Origin: Citrus sinensis
Taxonomy: Eukaryota > Streptophyta > Magnoliopsida > Sapindales > Rutaceae
Assembly (NCBI RefSeq): GCF_022201045.2
Contig: NC_068559.1
Coordinates: 5,430,501 to 5,494,500 of the forward strand
Length of the DNA stretch: 64,000 nucleotides
Direction: 5' to 3'
The stretch's first letter is position 1. Each line of letters begins with the position of its first letter. Positions 35,010 through 47,923 of this stretch are shown here, piece by piece. A program made the position numbers and the translations under genes. Below the pieces are notes generated by a model, which saw only the letters and a list, made by a program, of their open reading frames with translations, ran no database searches and was not told the DNA's origin.

Positions 35010-37408
35010 CTATGATCTCACTTTATCAAGCCGTGCTCTTAGCTCTTCTAGTTCTTCCTCATCATCTACACCTTCTGCGATAGCTTGTTCCTACAAAATT
35101 ATGACGAACTTTAGTTGCAGTAGGGTTCTCAACAAAACCATGCAAGGAAACTAGAAAAGTAAGCAAAGTAGTTAAGCATACTTGCTGTGAGGTGCTTGCT
35201 CTCTGGGCAGGTACCCTTGACCTTTCTTTCCTGACAGCTTCTGGAAGCTGTGCAGCCGTCTCACCAGCTATTTCTGAAAGGACTTTATCAACTTTTTCTT
35301 CAGTTTCCTCTTCTATATCATCTGAATCCAATGCTGTGTCAATTGTATCATTGACCATTTCTTCAATAATTCCAGCCTGAAAACCACATTGACAATGAGT
35401 TACTGGGAATCCAGAGGCATTTTTAAACGATGTTTAACCTACACTTTGAAAGGAAGACGAAAAATCACAAAAGTACAAACAAACCAAGAATCTGTGATAG
35501 GGGAAGTAAATAAAAAGGCTCCAGTATAGTTTCCACTAGTGAAAATTCTGAATCTACATCATGTAAACTGCAAAGACTCTCTCCCTACCACGAATATCAA
35601 GCTTTCTTATTAAATCGTCAAGAGGATGCTCAGATATGCTTATCTGTTACTTGTTATTAATTATACATTCATTTTTTTTTTATTCGACATTTTTGAAAGA
35701 ATACAAATCCTCAATTAATTATCGTGACAAAAGCTCCCTACGGAATATTGAAGCTGGATAAATCCTAAAGCATTATTATGACAGTTTATTTTGATAAACT
35801 CTTCAGTCTCAATAAGTAACATAAAAACCCCATCCTGACAATGATGGAAAAAGATGGACCGGTCACATTGCTGAATGTCAAAAATAAGAATACATGACAT
35901 GAAATACGGAGAAGGATGTTTTCCATTCCCAAAGCATCAAAGCATCATAAAATTTAACTTGTCCGCCAGGCCAAAGGTAATAGTACCTTAGTCATTTCTT
36001 TGCTAAATTCTTGCATCGTGACAGCCACTTCTGGAGCTTTCATAAGGTTATTGACAAGCTTCATGACCTCGGTACTCTTGGACAAATGACCCACTGTACG
36101 TGCGATTGCTGCAAAATCATCCCAACACGTAAGTGCTGATGAAGCTATTTGAACGGACAAGAGAAGGGGAGGAGGAATTCCATCATAATTGTACATATGA
36201 AGGAAAACATGGAGAACAATATCACGATTTATTTATTAACAGCTATTCCTCATTTTTCACCCCATTATATCAATATTGCAGGTAAAAATACCGAAGAGCT
36301 CGTCTAAGAGATCCAACATTGGTCTAAAACCAGGTTTTTGCCACTGAAATCACATTTATAATTCCATAAACATTATAGCTGCTCTGGAATTGTTTCATTA
36401 GGTTAACATTCTGGTTTGAAACAGTTTCATTCCACATATCTGGCATGATATCGCTAGAATGACATACGTGAATGCATGTCAAGCTATGAAGTAACATACC
36501 AACACTTTCTCCAAGATGCATCGATATTGAGTTCAGTTGAGCCTTATTTTCATAAAGACGATTCACAGCTTTTCTGGACATCAAAATTTCCTTCGCAAGT
36601 GCCTGGCATATGGTAGCAGGCATGAAATGTCAAAACATTAAGAAATGAACGTAACCATAAGGTGCATAAAAAAACCTTTGGCAAAAGGAAGAGCACATCA
36701 TAGCATCCCACGTGGCTAAGAACCAAGATTCTAATACAAAAATGCATAGGCTATAAGCAACTGTTTAAAATTTTGACTAGGATGCACAAGGAAGAATGCT
36801 AGCTATAAGCTTGACACTCCTGACTTCATCATATCTTCGGATAAACATCTGTCATCTTTCCCACTATTAGCATCTGGCATCATTTTTGCTATCGACAATG
36901 CTTGTTACTGTGCTGAAATCTATATTGTGGCTTCCTAATCCTAACATTCAACACCGATGAAAATCATAGGACGCTATGCAAATATATGGCAAAACAATAT
37001 CAAGTAAGCAATTTTATGAATTTTCTAACAAGGCTCATAAAATGCAGCCGTAAATGAATTACCTTAGCAGAGCCCATGTCATTTCTCTTGGCAGACTCTT
37101 TAATTGATTTTTGCACATTTTTCTCCTCTCTCTGAATATCTAGAACACAACACAGCAACAATAACAACAACCCCGTATGAATTTTTTTAGCGTAAAATAT
37201 CATCAAAAACACACAAACCCATCATTCAAAACACTAAATTCAACGCAACCCATGTTTCAGAATTTAAAATAATTTGAAAAAAAGAAAAGAACTTGCCTCT
37301 GATCGATCGTTCTATGTTGCGGCACTCTTGACGGAGCCTTCTTTGCCAATCTCTCAATTGCTGTTGTGGGTTTGGTTTTGGTTTTAACATACTCTTCATC
37401 TTATCCAT
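35010..37408 (-). CDS. VPS24: Vacuolar protein sorting-associated protein 24 (CHMP3), ESCRT-III
   Basis: Six exons in transcript order: 37408-37297, 37139-37063, 36602-36500, 36108-35987, 35376-35182, 35090-35010; phases close to 229 aa, the length I know for plant VPS24. The N-terminal basic helix and core (KPKPNPQQQLRDWQRRLRQE, ERSIRDIQREEKNVQKSIKE, AKRNDMGSAKALAKEI, NRLYENKAQLNSISMHLGES, ARTVGHLSKSTEVMKLVNNL) are the Snf7-family fold. The acidic C-terminal half ends in EELEELRARLDKVRS, a MIT-interacting motif that binds VPS4. Family role: ESCRT-III polymer subunit acting with VPS2 in multivesicular-body sorting and membrane scission at endosomes. The first intron has a GC donor (G|GCAAGT); the others are GT-AG. 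Confidence 0.95.
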
Positions 37409-38059
37409 CTCTTAATCAAACACTTATTCAAAATCTCTCGATCCCACACTAATAAAATTTCAAATTGGAAAAAAAATGTAACAATAATAAAAATAATGCT
37501 GCAAATGAACGAAGAACAACATTCAAAGGGAAAAAAAAATAGAATTGCTTAAGTCCGAAGCAGCTTTTTCTATTTCCGTATTCGATTTCCCAGATTTTTT
37601 CACTTTTTTTTTTTTTTTGGGCAGGAGAAAAGGAAAATTCTTCGAGTTGCCTTGGGCAGCCAAAACGCAGTCGTTTCACAAGTATTGTTCTGTAGTAAAC
37701 CGCATTGCTTTGTGAGTTGGTCGGCAATTTTAATTTTATTTTTTTAAACCAAAAAAATAAAATATAAAAAATAGAAATACGTTTCGGTTGTTTAGGTCCA
37801 TTTCCACACCATTTTAGAATTTATGTTTTAATGAGATCTTAGGTAAATTGTTTCAATCAAGCCTTCTATGGTAAAATATATCAATTAAATTTATGATAAA
37901 AATTAATCATTTAAGATCATTTTTTTCATTTCTAAAATATATAATTATTAATTAATTTTTTTCTAATTTGTTAACATATCTTTCTCAAAATGATAACATA
38001 ATATAGTTGTACGTCAAAAAGAAAATTGTCAATTTAATTTTGAAAAACTTCTTTTTGCG
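37409..38059. other. Upstream region of VPS24, no gene
   Basis: Contains the probable 5' leader and promoter of VPS24 and AT-rich sequence; no coding frame with a recognisable product. Confidence 0.5.
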
Positions 38060-38575
38060 AAAGCATTATTACCGATATTAAAAACAACTTCTTATGAACA
38101 AAGCACACAATTATTTTAGAAAAATTAAAAAAAAACCATTCAAAAATAAATAAGACAATTAAATAACAAACTAATTAAAAGGAGAATGTAAAGATAAAAT
38201 ATAAAAATTTAAGATGAAATCATAAATTAACTTTGATGGTTTTAAGTTTTAATCGTTAACCAATGACCATGAAAAGAAGAAAAAATAAACAAGTGATTTT
38301 TTTTTTAAATAATTATCACCGGTATTAAAAACAACAAATGATGAACAAGCACACAACGATTGTAGAAATTAAAAAAAAAAAAAAACCGATCAAAACAATA
38401 ATATTTTCATAAAGCAAAAACACAACTAGAGAGCAAAACTAATTAAGAATAAAGTAGAAAGATAAAACCAGAAAATTTGATGTGGAATCATGAATAACTT
38501 CGATGATTTGTAACTTTAAGTAGTGTCTCATGGCTGTAGAAAGTATAAAAAATAAACAGGTAATTCTTTTTTTTT
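38060..38575. repeat. Diverged ~255-bp tandem repeat
   Basis: Units about 38060-38312 and 38316-38575 share accgatattaaaaacaac / accggtattaaaaacaac, gaacaaagcacacaa / gaacaagcacacaac, an A-run, actaattaa, aaagataaaa, gaatcat and aataaacaagtgattttt blocks in the same order, with many substitutions. Confidence 0.7.
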
Positions 38576-39808
38576 TTAAGTAATGTGTTTATTGTGCCAT
38601 TGTTTTATGAGAAAATATTGTTAACGGAGAAGTTTAATTTTTTTTTAAACAAAGGTTTAAAAGGAATAAATAATGTTTTAATTAAAATTTATTAATTTAA
38701 CGTTTCATAGAGATTTTATAGGGATTAGAATTATTAATACTAAATAGACTTCCTATGAGTTTTGATAATTTATCCAGGAAAAGATAATTACAAAGCAAAA
38801 ATAAAATAAAAATTAATAAAGATACAATCATGATTGAGATAGCTATAAATTAAGAATTTATATCTTTTAAAATACAAAATAATATATTCAACATAAATAT
38901 GAGGCCTTAATCTATAATGGTCATAAGCAAATGCTTAAGTTGCATAGGGGAAGAGCTACTCCTGAAAATAAATTATAAAATAAATTACAAATACTTACCT
39001 CATGTTTTCTAAAACTTTACTCCACTTTTTCTTGTTTGAAGGTAATCCTTTTTTATTGCAAACGATTTATAGTGATCTTCTCTCTTAATTTCAATCTTTA
39101 ATATTTTTCATCTTCTAAGTTTCTTCATCCAACCGATTTCGTCATCTTTCACTCTCGTCAAAATCAGGCAATTTTCTATATCTTTTTTTTTTTTTTTTTG
39201 CTCAACCGAAAATTCTCTCTCATCTCGCTATGTATTTTTTCATTTTAATCTTGTTTTATTTGTCATACAATTGTTTTTCTTATCTTTATTTGTAGGAAGT
39301 ACATAGTTATAGGTTAATTTTTTTCTTTTTCTTTTTTATTGTCTTTTTTTTTCTATATATTTTTGTTCTTCACACACGATATATGTTTTTATCTCAAATC
39401 TTTAGGGAAATATGGAAACACAACATATTTATGTGGCTTTGTACTAATATTTATAGATTTACATACATTGTGAATTACATGTGTAATCTTGTTTAAATCA
39501 CATATATTGTAATATTTATCTTAATTATAGTTTAAAAACAATAACAATGTTAACTTTTTATTAATATTAATACTAAATTATTTAACAAATGTTTGTTTAT
39601 GTATTCATAAAATTTATAATTTGTTTAATTAAAGGAGGTTAACTAAACAAAATTTATAGCATTAGTTAAAAAAAATTACTTTTTAACTATAAGTATGAAC
39701 TAAATGTTTAGTAAAAACTGTTTTTGAAAATGGTACTACTAAATAATACTCATTGTTTTTACCTTTTTCAATTGTGTTCATTAAAACATACTACTATTTT
39801 CAGTTTTT
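38576..39808. other. Intergenic, no gene
   Basis: AT-rich with several T-runs (39187-39199 and others); no supported coding sequence. Confidence 0.5.
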
Positions 39809-39956
39809 AAATAATTGATACAGGTATTTTTATTTCTTTTGAAATTTAAACTCAGTGATACATGGATTTCTCCAAAATCAATTTAATGATCTCTTGTCTT
39901 TTGGCAAGTTTGTTTCGTCTTGTCTCTCTAACAAGTTAGATTGGAACTAGCTAGTC

Positions 39957-41234
39957 GTGGCTTTCTCTTACTTTTACCGTCCCTGCATCTTTGTTCTTTC
40001 GATGTTTGGTTCAAGTAGTCGAGGAGCTGCTGACTTACAGAGCGAATGTGCACGTTTGACACTTGATGAAGAGGAGGAGGGTGGACTTGAGGTGGCTGGA
40101 GAGGAGGCCGTAGATAATGGAAGAATTAAAGTAGACTCACGGTTTTGTCTTGTGGGACATTTCCTAACGGATAAGGTGATCAACTTTGTTGCAATGAAGA
40201 ACACCATGGCAGCCTTGTGGAGGCCGAGAAAGGGTGTTTGCATCAAGGACCTATCTTCTACACTATTCTTGTTTCAATTCTTTCATGAAGTCGATGTAAG
40301 GAGGATTCTCGATTCTATACCGTGGACATTTGATCAACACATTCTGCTTGTCCACAGACTAGGTGCTGATGAGCAACCTCAAAATGTTCCTTTGTTCCAC
40401 ACTACCTTTTGGATCCAAGTTCACAATATGCCACTGGGCTTCTAGTCTGAAAGAATCTTGCAAAATATTGGCAACTACATAGGTTTGTTTCTAGAGTCGG
40501 ACGAGAATAATCTCAAAGGTGTTTGGCCAAATTACATGCGCCTGAGGTAATCTCTCAATGTAAGGAAGCCTCTCAAACGTCGAATGCATTTGAAACGAAC
40601 ATGAGGGGATTGATTTTGGGTGGATTTCAAATACGAACGACTCAATGTGTTTTGCTTCATCTGCAGCCTTTTAGGCCACACCGAGCGCAACTGTCCTACC
40701 TTGTATGATTCCATAGAAAGTAATGCTGCTAGACCCTATGGTATATGGATGAAAGCACCCCTTAAGCGTGGTATGATGAACTCCGGTGAGCGGTGGCTGA
40801 GGTCAGAGCCACCAAGGATGGAGGAAGGCATCCCTGGTAATTGCCCAAAATCCGGAGTTGTTACGATAATGGGTGAGAATGAGGCCACAAAATCTGCGAA
40901 TGATGGGAGTAAATTTTGTGAGAAAGAGAAAATAGATAGGTATGGGCCTATTGGTTTGGAACTACCTAATTCTGACATAGCTTGTAGCCAAATGGGAATT
41001 AATGGCAAGGATTTGGGTGCCTCTGCTAGTGGCATGGCTTCAATAAAAGTAATTGAAACTAGCTACGACTCACAATTAATCATCTCCGATGCGAAGCGTA
41101 GAAGATCGAATAATGGGTCGTTTTTAATAGTGGGTCAAGAAGAGATGGATATTTCGACCAGGTTGGAGAATGTAAATGATCCAAAAAAGGGACCAGCGGT
41201 GGGACCTGTAAACCAGGCCCACCGAGACAAATGA
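39957..41234 (+). pseudogene. LINE ORF1 (DUF4283, zinc knuckle)
   Basis: The first open part (39957-40445) encodes an acidic head (LTLDEEEEGGLEV) and a DUF4283-type nucleic-acid-binding domain with LVGHFLTDK, KNTMAALWRP, FFHEVDVRRILDSIPWTFD and FWIQVHNMPLGF, then a TAG. After more stops near 40540-40600 the frame resumes at 40620-41234 with the knuckle CFICSLLGHTERNC and a polar C-terminus. The family role is binding LINE RNA in the retrotransposition particle. Confidence 0.8.
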
Positions 41235-44200
41235 GTTGCCTAAGCTGGAACTGTCGTGGTTTAGGCCACCCACGCACAGTTCAGGTTCTTGTAGAGCTGG
41301 CCAAGCAGCATAATCATGCTTTTATTTTTCTAATGGAAACGTTGTGTCATAAGGATAAGTTAGATAAGCTGAAAATTCAGCTGGGTTACGTTGGTTTGTT
41401 TGTGGTGGAAAAGGTTGGCCGGAGTGGTGGGCTAGCTTTATTTTGGAAGCCTAATTATAAGGTTCAGCTTCTTAAGTTTGGGAAAACTTTTATTGACATG
41501 GCTGTAGGGAATTCTGAGGGGAAGCAATGGCAAGTCACGGGCTTCTATGGCTTCCTTGAGTCTACCCGTCGCCGAGAATCTTGGAACTTGATGCGTTCTC
41601 TTGCTTCTTCTTCCTCTTCACCTTGGGTGTGCATTGGTGATTTTAATGACCTCCTCCACTCAAGGGAGAAGCTGGGGAAGCATGTTCACCCGAATTGGAA
41701 GCTGCATGGTTTTCAGGAAGCCGTAGCGGATTCGGGGCTCTTCGACTTGGGCATGAGTGGGTATCAATTCACTTGGGAGCACTCTTGGGGGTCTGAAGAT
41801 TGGGTTGAGGAGAGGATTGATCGTGCCCTTGCTTCTAATTCCTGATTTCATCTCTTCCCGAAAGCTAAGGTTAATAGTTTGGAAGCTTCTTACTCTGATC
41901 ATCTCCCGATCTTTCTTGACCCTGCTCGAGTGGTGAGTTCTCCGAGGAATAAGAAGTTTCGGTTTGAGAATAATTGGCTTCGCGAGTCTGATTGCATAGA
42001 GATTGTGATGGATAGTTGGGTTTCGTCAGTTGGGATGCCCCTTCAAAACAAAATCGATTCTTGTGGTTCTGCTTTTTTTGTTGGGGCAGCCATTTCTCAC
42101 GGGACTTTCGAGCTCGCATTTTGGATTGTAAGAAGAAAATAGCTTCGTTGCGAGGTACTCGTGATTCCGCTAGTGTGGACTGTTTTTTCGAAACTCGTAA
42201 ACGCTACAACGAATTACTCCACAACCATGAGATCTTTTGGAAACAGAGGGCAAAATCCATTTGGCTTAGAGAAGGGGATATGAACTCGAGATATTTTCGT
42301 GCCATGGCTTCAGCTCGGAAGAAGTAAAATACAATTGGAAAGCTTCGAAATGCCCAGGGACAGTAGTGTACTACTCCGGAAGACATCAACGAGGTAATCG
42401 CCAATTACTTCACTCAGATCTTCTCCTCTGAAGGTGGCCCTTGTAATGAGGCCCTCTAGTGGGTTGAGCTAAAGATTTTAGCTGAGCAGAACCTTACTCT
42501 TCTAGAGCCCTTTAGTACAGCAGATGTCCGAGCAGCCATTTTTAGCATGCATCCAGATAAGTCTCCTGGTCCAGATGGTATGAACCCCGCCTTTTTTCAA
42601 AATTTTTGGTCTATTGTTGGTGGTGATGTCTCTTCTGCTTGCTTGAATTTTATTCACCAATGTGTGTTCCCTGCTGGTTTGAATGAGATCCTTCTGATCT
42701 TGCTTCCTAAAAATCCCAACTCGGATTATATTACTGAGTTTCATCCTATAGCGTTATGTAATGTTATCTATAAAATTGTTGCTAAAATGTTAGCTAGTCG
42801 GCTTAAGTTAGCCTTGGGGTCTATTATTTCAAAGTCCCAAAGTGCTTTCATTCTGGGTAGATCTATCACTGATAATGTTATGATTTCAGCTGAGGTTATG
42901 CACTATCTAAAGAGGAAAAGATAGGGTAGGGAAGGGGATGCAACTCTTAAAATTGACATGTCAAAAGCCTATGATAGAATCGAGTGGAACTTTTTGTCTT
43001 CTATTATGCTCAAGATGGGATTCAACCCTGATTTTGTTAATCTGATTATGCTATGTTTGTCCACCGTAACCTACAAAATCTCTCGCGATGGGTCGGAAAT
43101 AGGCCCCATTGTTCCTAGTCGTGGTCTTCGGCAAGGGGATCCGTTATCGCCTTATCTTTTCATTATTTGTGCTCAAGGACTTAGCTCTCTCATCAATCAC
43201 TACGAGGGAGCATGTATGCTTCATGGGATTAGAATTGCTCGGGGGGCTCCATGCCTTACTGACCTATTTTTTGCTGATGACTGCTTCATTTTCTTCAAAG
43301 CTAATGATCAAGAGGCCCGCGTAATGAAGGCTGCCTTATCTTTGTATGGGGCTGCTTCGGGTCAGAGAGTCAATTTCAATAAGTCCTTTATTTCCTTTAG
43401 TGCTGATACTAACAAAGTGGTTGCGCTTTCGATTTGCAGCCTCCTTGGGGTTCAGGGCACTGTCAACCATGGCAATTATTTGAGGATTCCCTCTTTTATT
43501 GGCAGAAGTAACTCTGCTGTTTTTAACTACATCCGAGAGAGAGTTTGAAAGCGGCTGCAGGGGTGGAACCAAAAGTTACTGTCAAGAGCAGGCAAAGAAA
43601 TTCTTCTTAAGACAGTAGCTCAAACTTTGCCCAACTATGTGATGAACATTTATCTCCTGCCCATGGAGCTGTGTAGAGAGATAGAGAGAATGATGAACTC
43701 CTTTTGGTGGGGCAGAAAAAGGCATGGTAGTGGGGGTATTATATGGATGAAATGGGACAGGATGTGTAAACCAAAGACTCATGGGGGCATAGGCTTTAAA
43801 AGATTGCATTTGTTCAATATTACAATGCTTGGTAAATAAGGCTGGCGTCTCCTAACCAAACCCAATATTCTGGTAGCTCGACTTTTTAAGGCTAGGTACT
43901 ACCCCAACACTTCGTTTACGGAGGCTCGGCTGGGAAGCAATCCTAGCTATTTTTGGAGATCTATTTTGGCTGCTCATTAGGCCATCCTTCGAGGTAGTCG
44001 TATTCAAATTGAAGGGGGTCGGCAAATTGTTATCGGAAGTGCCCCTTGGTTACCAGGCAAGGACAACAGCTTCATCTCTTCTACCTTACCTGTAAATATC
44101 ACCTCTGTAACAGTTGACAGCCTCATAGTACCTAACCAGCGAAGATGGGACTATGATGTTGTGGATGATACCTTCAACATCAGGGACCGAGACCTCATTT

Positions 44201-45282
44201 TCCAAATTCCTCTCGGCTCAAGGCCGGATGATGATATTTGGTTTTGGCTGTCTGACTCCAAAGGTCTGTACACGGTTAAAAGCTGCTACCGAATGCTAGA
44301 CTTTATGCTCTCTCCCCCAGCAGCAGCGCTTGGCGTAAATTATGGCATCTCCATGTTCCAGCAAAAGTTAAAAACTTCATCTGGCGAGCAATGGCCAATG
44401 TCATCCCAACTTCAGGCAACCTTTTGCAGCGTCGAGTTGAGGTACAAGCTTTCTGCCCCATATGTCACTCTTCTTCAGAATCTATTTACCATATCTTGGT
44501 GACTTGCCATTTTGCTAAAACCTGCTGGATTTCCTCTGTTATTGGCTTCAATGGGAGTTGCTTGAACTTTGTTCATTGGTTGGAGGATTTGTTTGCCCGC
44601 TGTAATTTAGATGAGTGTAGTTTGGCTGCTATGATTTGTTGGGGCTTGTGGTTGAATAGAAATAACAAAGTCTAGAAAGGAGTCAATGGGAGGGTCCAAT
44701 CTATGTTGAATGTAGCTGGACAAAGTTTTTTTTTTTTGGCAGCAAGCTCGTAAGAGTGGTTTTTTTCTCCCTCTAGTGCCTGATTCTTCAGCTCATGGCT
44801 CTGTTTGCTGGAAAAAGCCTTGTGCTAGGTGGCATAAATGCAATGTTGATGCAACTTTAGTTAGATCAAGAGGTTTCATAAGTTTCGGGGCTGTAATTCG
44901 GTCAGCTGGGGGTGATTTTATCGCGGCAAAAAGCGACATCCTTCCTAGTAGATTCGACCCTCGTGAAGCTGAAGCTATCGGTGTTAAGGAAGCTCTCAGT
45001 TGGCTTAAGAAATTTTCTTTCAAGTCTGTTGTTTTAGAGATGGATAGCTTACTAGTCTTTAATGCTTTACATGATAAGTTTTATTATCCAAATGGTTTTG
45101 GCACTATTATTGCTAATTGTAGAGCCTTGGCTCAGTCCTTAGGAGAAGTGGCTTTCTCTTTTGTTCGTAGATCTGCGAACTCCGCTGCCCACACTGTTGC
45201 TTGGGTGGGGAGTTCTATGTCAGGTTCGGGAGAGTGGAGTCTTGTTCCTCCTCCTTGGTTATGTGATTCTTTGGTTGTTTAA
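41231..45282 (+). pseudogene. LINE ORF2 (endonuclease, RT, RNase H)
   Basis: Endonuclease begins SCLSWNCRGLGHPRTVQ, shows FLMETLCHKDK, WVCIGDFNDLLHSREK and, after a TGA, SYSDHLPI. RT (about 42540-43550) has DKSPGPDGMNPAFFQ, FHPIALCNVIYKIVAK, SQSAFILGRSITDN, DMSKAYDRIEWNFL, RGLRQGDPLSPYLFI and the catalytic FFADDCFIFF. A zf-RVT region spans about 44200-44640. RNase H (44776-45282) has CNVDATLV, DPREAEAIGVKEAL and VLEMDSLLVF, giving the three acidic residues, and ends at TAA 45280-45282. In-frame stops include 41843, 42457, 42922, 43546, 43837 and 43978; frameshifts occur near 42130 and 44330. Not functional. Confidence 0.88.
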
Positions 45283-45351
45283 TGCATTTCTTCCTTTAAA
45301 AAAAAAATAATTGATACAGAAAATGATACTAGATGTGCACTTAAATATTAT

Positions 45352-46176
45352 CAAATCATATTAGATTAAATTGGATTTGACTTTTCATTAGTTTGGATTA
45401 TATTGGGTTTCAATAAGTGATTGGATTTTATTGGATTGCAAAATATAAAATCAATATATGATGGATTGCACTTGAATTTGATAAAATCTAATGGATTTTA
45501 ACTATTGAACACCCTACTACAAAGGTTTATTTATATGATCGAAGTTTATTATGTTGTTATCTTCACTATAATCATAATCATAGTTTTGATTGTAATTAAT
45601 AGTTGTGATGTAAAGTAAAAATTTTATTGCAATTACTATCAAAATTGTGTAACATATTTATTGAATGGTAAAATTATAAAACTCATCATCTAATAGATAA
45701 GTGACCCATAGTAGTTGGGATAATTGAAACTCCAATATTTGATTTGCTCATATTTTTTCTATTTTTACAATTAAAATTGTAATTCTTATTATTCCATATA
45801 ATTGTTAAAAAATAACACTTTTATTAAAACTACGTGGAATTCAACAAAATAAATGACATGTCGTTTACATAAAAAATAAAATGACACCTTTTCAGCCAAA
45901 TATTCTTAAGTCAAATGACATGATGTTTTCAATTAAAACATAAACAACGAGTCAGAAATAGGATATGCTACACATATTATTTTCGCATGTCGGTTAAGTG
46001 AGTGAAATAAATGATATGATATTTACCTTATTATCTTTGAAATGACATATCATCTTCTAAAAAATCTACAAACGACGCATAATTTTCCATACACGTCTCC
46101 TTTATATTTAACTATCTGAAAAAAATAAAACCTTATTTTCCCAAAAAATTAAAACCTAATTTTGTATAAGTGTTAA

Positions 46177-46229
<53 letters not shown>

Positions 46230-47440
46230 AGAGTACAATTAAAAAGTATTCAAATTTCATTTTTTTTCAACCATAAGATGATAAAAAAAACACAAGTCAT
46301 GGAATGTGAAAGAAGTCGATATATTGCTTTTTTTTATAATGGTTAGTAATTAGAACTTGAAGTGTAATTGACGATTTTTATTTTAATCAAAATGTTTGTA
46401 TCAGATCGAATTAAATTGGATTTTACTTCCACTTGTTTGGATTATATTGGATTTCAATAAATGATTGGATCAAATTGAATCTAAAATATAAAATCTAAGA
46501 TAAAATGGATTGGGCTTGGAATTGATAATCTAATGAATTTTAACCATTGAACCTCTTAACTACACAGGCTTATTTATATGACAAAAGTTCATTATCTTTT
46601 GAGCGTCACTATAATCATAATTATATTTTTAATTGCAATTAATAGTTAGTTGTAATTTGCAATTGTTATTGCAATTACTATTAAAATTGAGTAACATGTC
46701 TATTGGAATTGGAAATAAGCAATTTTCAAATTATAAACTCATCTTCTAATAAATGAGTGATCTACAACAATTAGGATTTAAATTATGACTACAATTTTTT
46801 ATTCACTTGTATTTTTTTTAAATTACAATTTTAGTGACTATTATTTCATGTAATTGTTAAAAAAAAGAACACTCTTATTAAAATCTTGTGAAATTCAATA
46901 TAAAAGACGACGCGTTATTTATGAAGAAAACAGAGAGATGTCATATCATCTAACTGTTAGAAGTATGAACAACATGACATATTTGCTAAGACATAAACAA
47001 CAAGTCATCAATATTATGCACCGACGCAAACTATTTTTGCTTATTGGTGAATGCATTGGATGACCTAAGTGTCATGTCGACTTTATTCAAAATCTCAAAA
47101 TGACGAGTCATCTTTCATAAACGTCACCCTTAATTTAACTCTCTAAAAGAATAAAGTCTTTTTTTCCTAAAAACATATCTATTGGATTGTAAATAAGCAA
47201 TTTTCAAACTATAAAACTCATCATCAAATAGATGAGTGACTCGTAATAGTTGAAACTGAAATTAAAACTCAAATGTTAGATTCACTTGCATTTTTTTTAT
47301 ACAATTATAATATTAATGATTATTGTTAATTGTAATTTTTTTTAAAAAAATTATTAAAATCATGTAGAATCGAACATAGTAGACGACGCTTCATTTGTCA
47401 AGAAATCGAACAGACGTCATGTCGTCTACATTTATTGCCA
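45352..47440. repeat. Three diverged tandem units of about 1 kb
   Basis: Unit 1 (about 45357-46140) and unit 2 (about 46400-47165) align at an offset near 1,045 bp: attaaattggattt...tttggattatattggatttcaataa, then actcatcatctaat...agtgacc, tgttaaaaaaataacac...ttattaaaa and a block with atgacat/gtcat motifs. Unit 3 (about 47172-47440) lacks the first third. No coding frame is shared by the units. Confidence 0.75.
46181..46228. repeat. (AAT)n microsatellite
   Basis: About 16 uninterrupted AAT repeats within unit 1 of the 1-kb tandem repeat, absent from the other units. Confidence 0.9.
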
Positions 47441-47923
47441 AGCATCTTGAGAAATAGGATTATATATGTATAATATATGTCGGATTCTTGTAATCATCCG
47501 GCCTGCGTTCGCCCTATTTTTTCTTTTGTAATATTGGTTTTTGAAACAAATTCACGAAGTCGAATAAGTTCATCTCACTTTTGCTTATAGGTACATAAAT
47601 TAGTTAGGACATTGTAAGAATCTTGATTTCCTCAAGGAAAGTCTCAGAGAGTTGAAATTGAGCTGGATACAACAATGTCTTTTTCTTAAAATTCCTGTCA
47701 AAATGAAGAATTTAGAACTTCAAAGAGGAAAATGGAAGAAAATATCCTGACTAATCAGTGATCGTTAATCAAAATAGTACATTTAACCCTTGTAATACTA
47801 AATTAGATAAAAATTGAAGAATCAGCTACGCGAAATTGGATTGTGTACCAAGTCATAAAATGTTCAGCACTTTGAACTGTTAAACCATTCCCCATCTCCC
47901 TACTTGAATGCCGTAATGTTAAC

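Larger units (their letters stand above)
39824..45304 (+). mobile_element. Plant L1-type LINE, full length but decayed
   Basis: Flanked by identical 15-bp aaataattgatacag at 39809-39823 and 45305-45319, with an A-run just before the right copy. ORF1 (39957-41234) carries a DUF4283-like domain and a CCHC knuckle. ORF2 (41231-45282) has AP-endonuclease, reverse transcriptase, zf-RVT and RNase H, the order of plant L1 LINEs. ORF2 begins at an ATG overlapping the ORF1 stop (ATGA at 41231). Numerous stops interrupt both ORFs. Confidence 0.9.

Noticed and set aside
34957..35154. Plus-strand Ser-rich ORF
   Set aside because: Antisense of the last exon and intron of VPS24.
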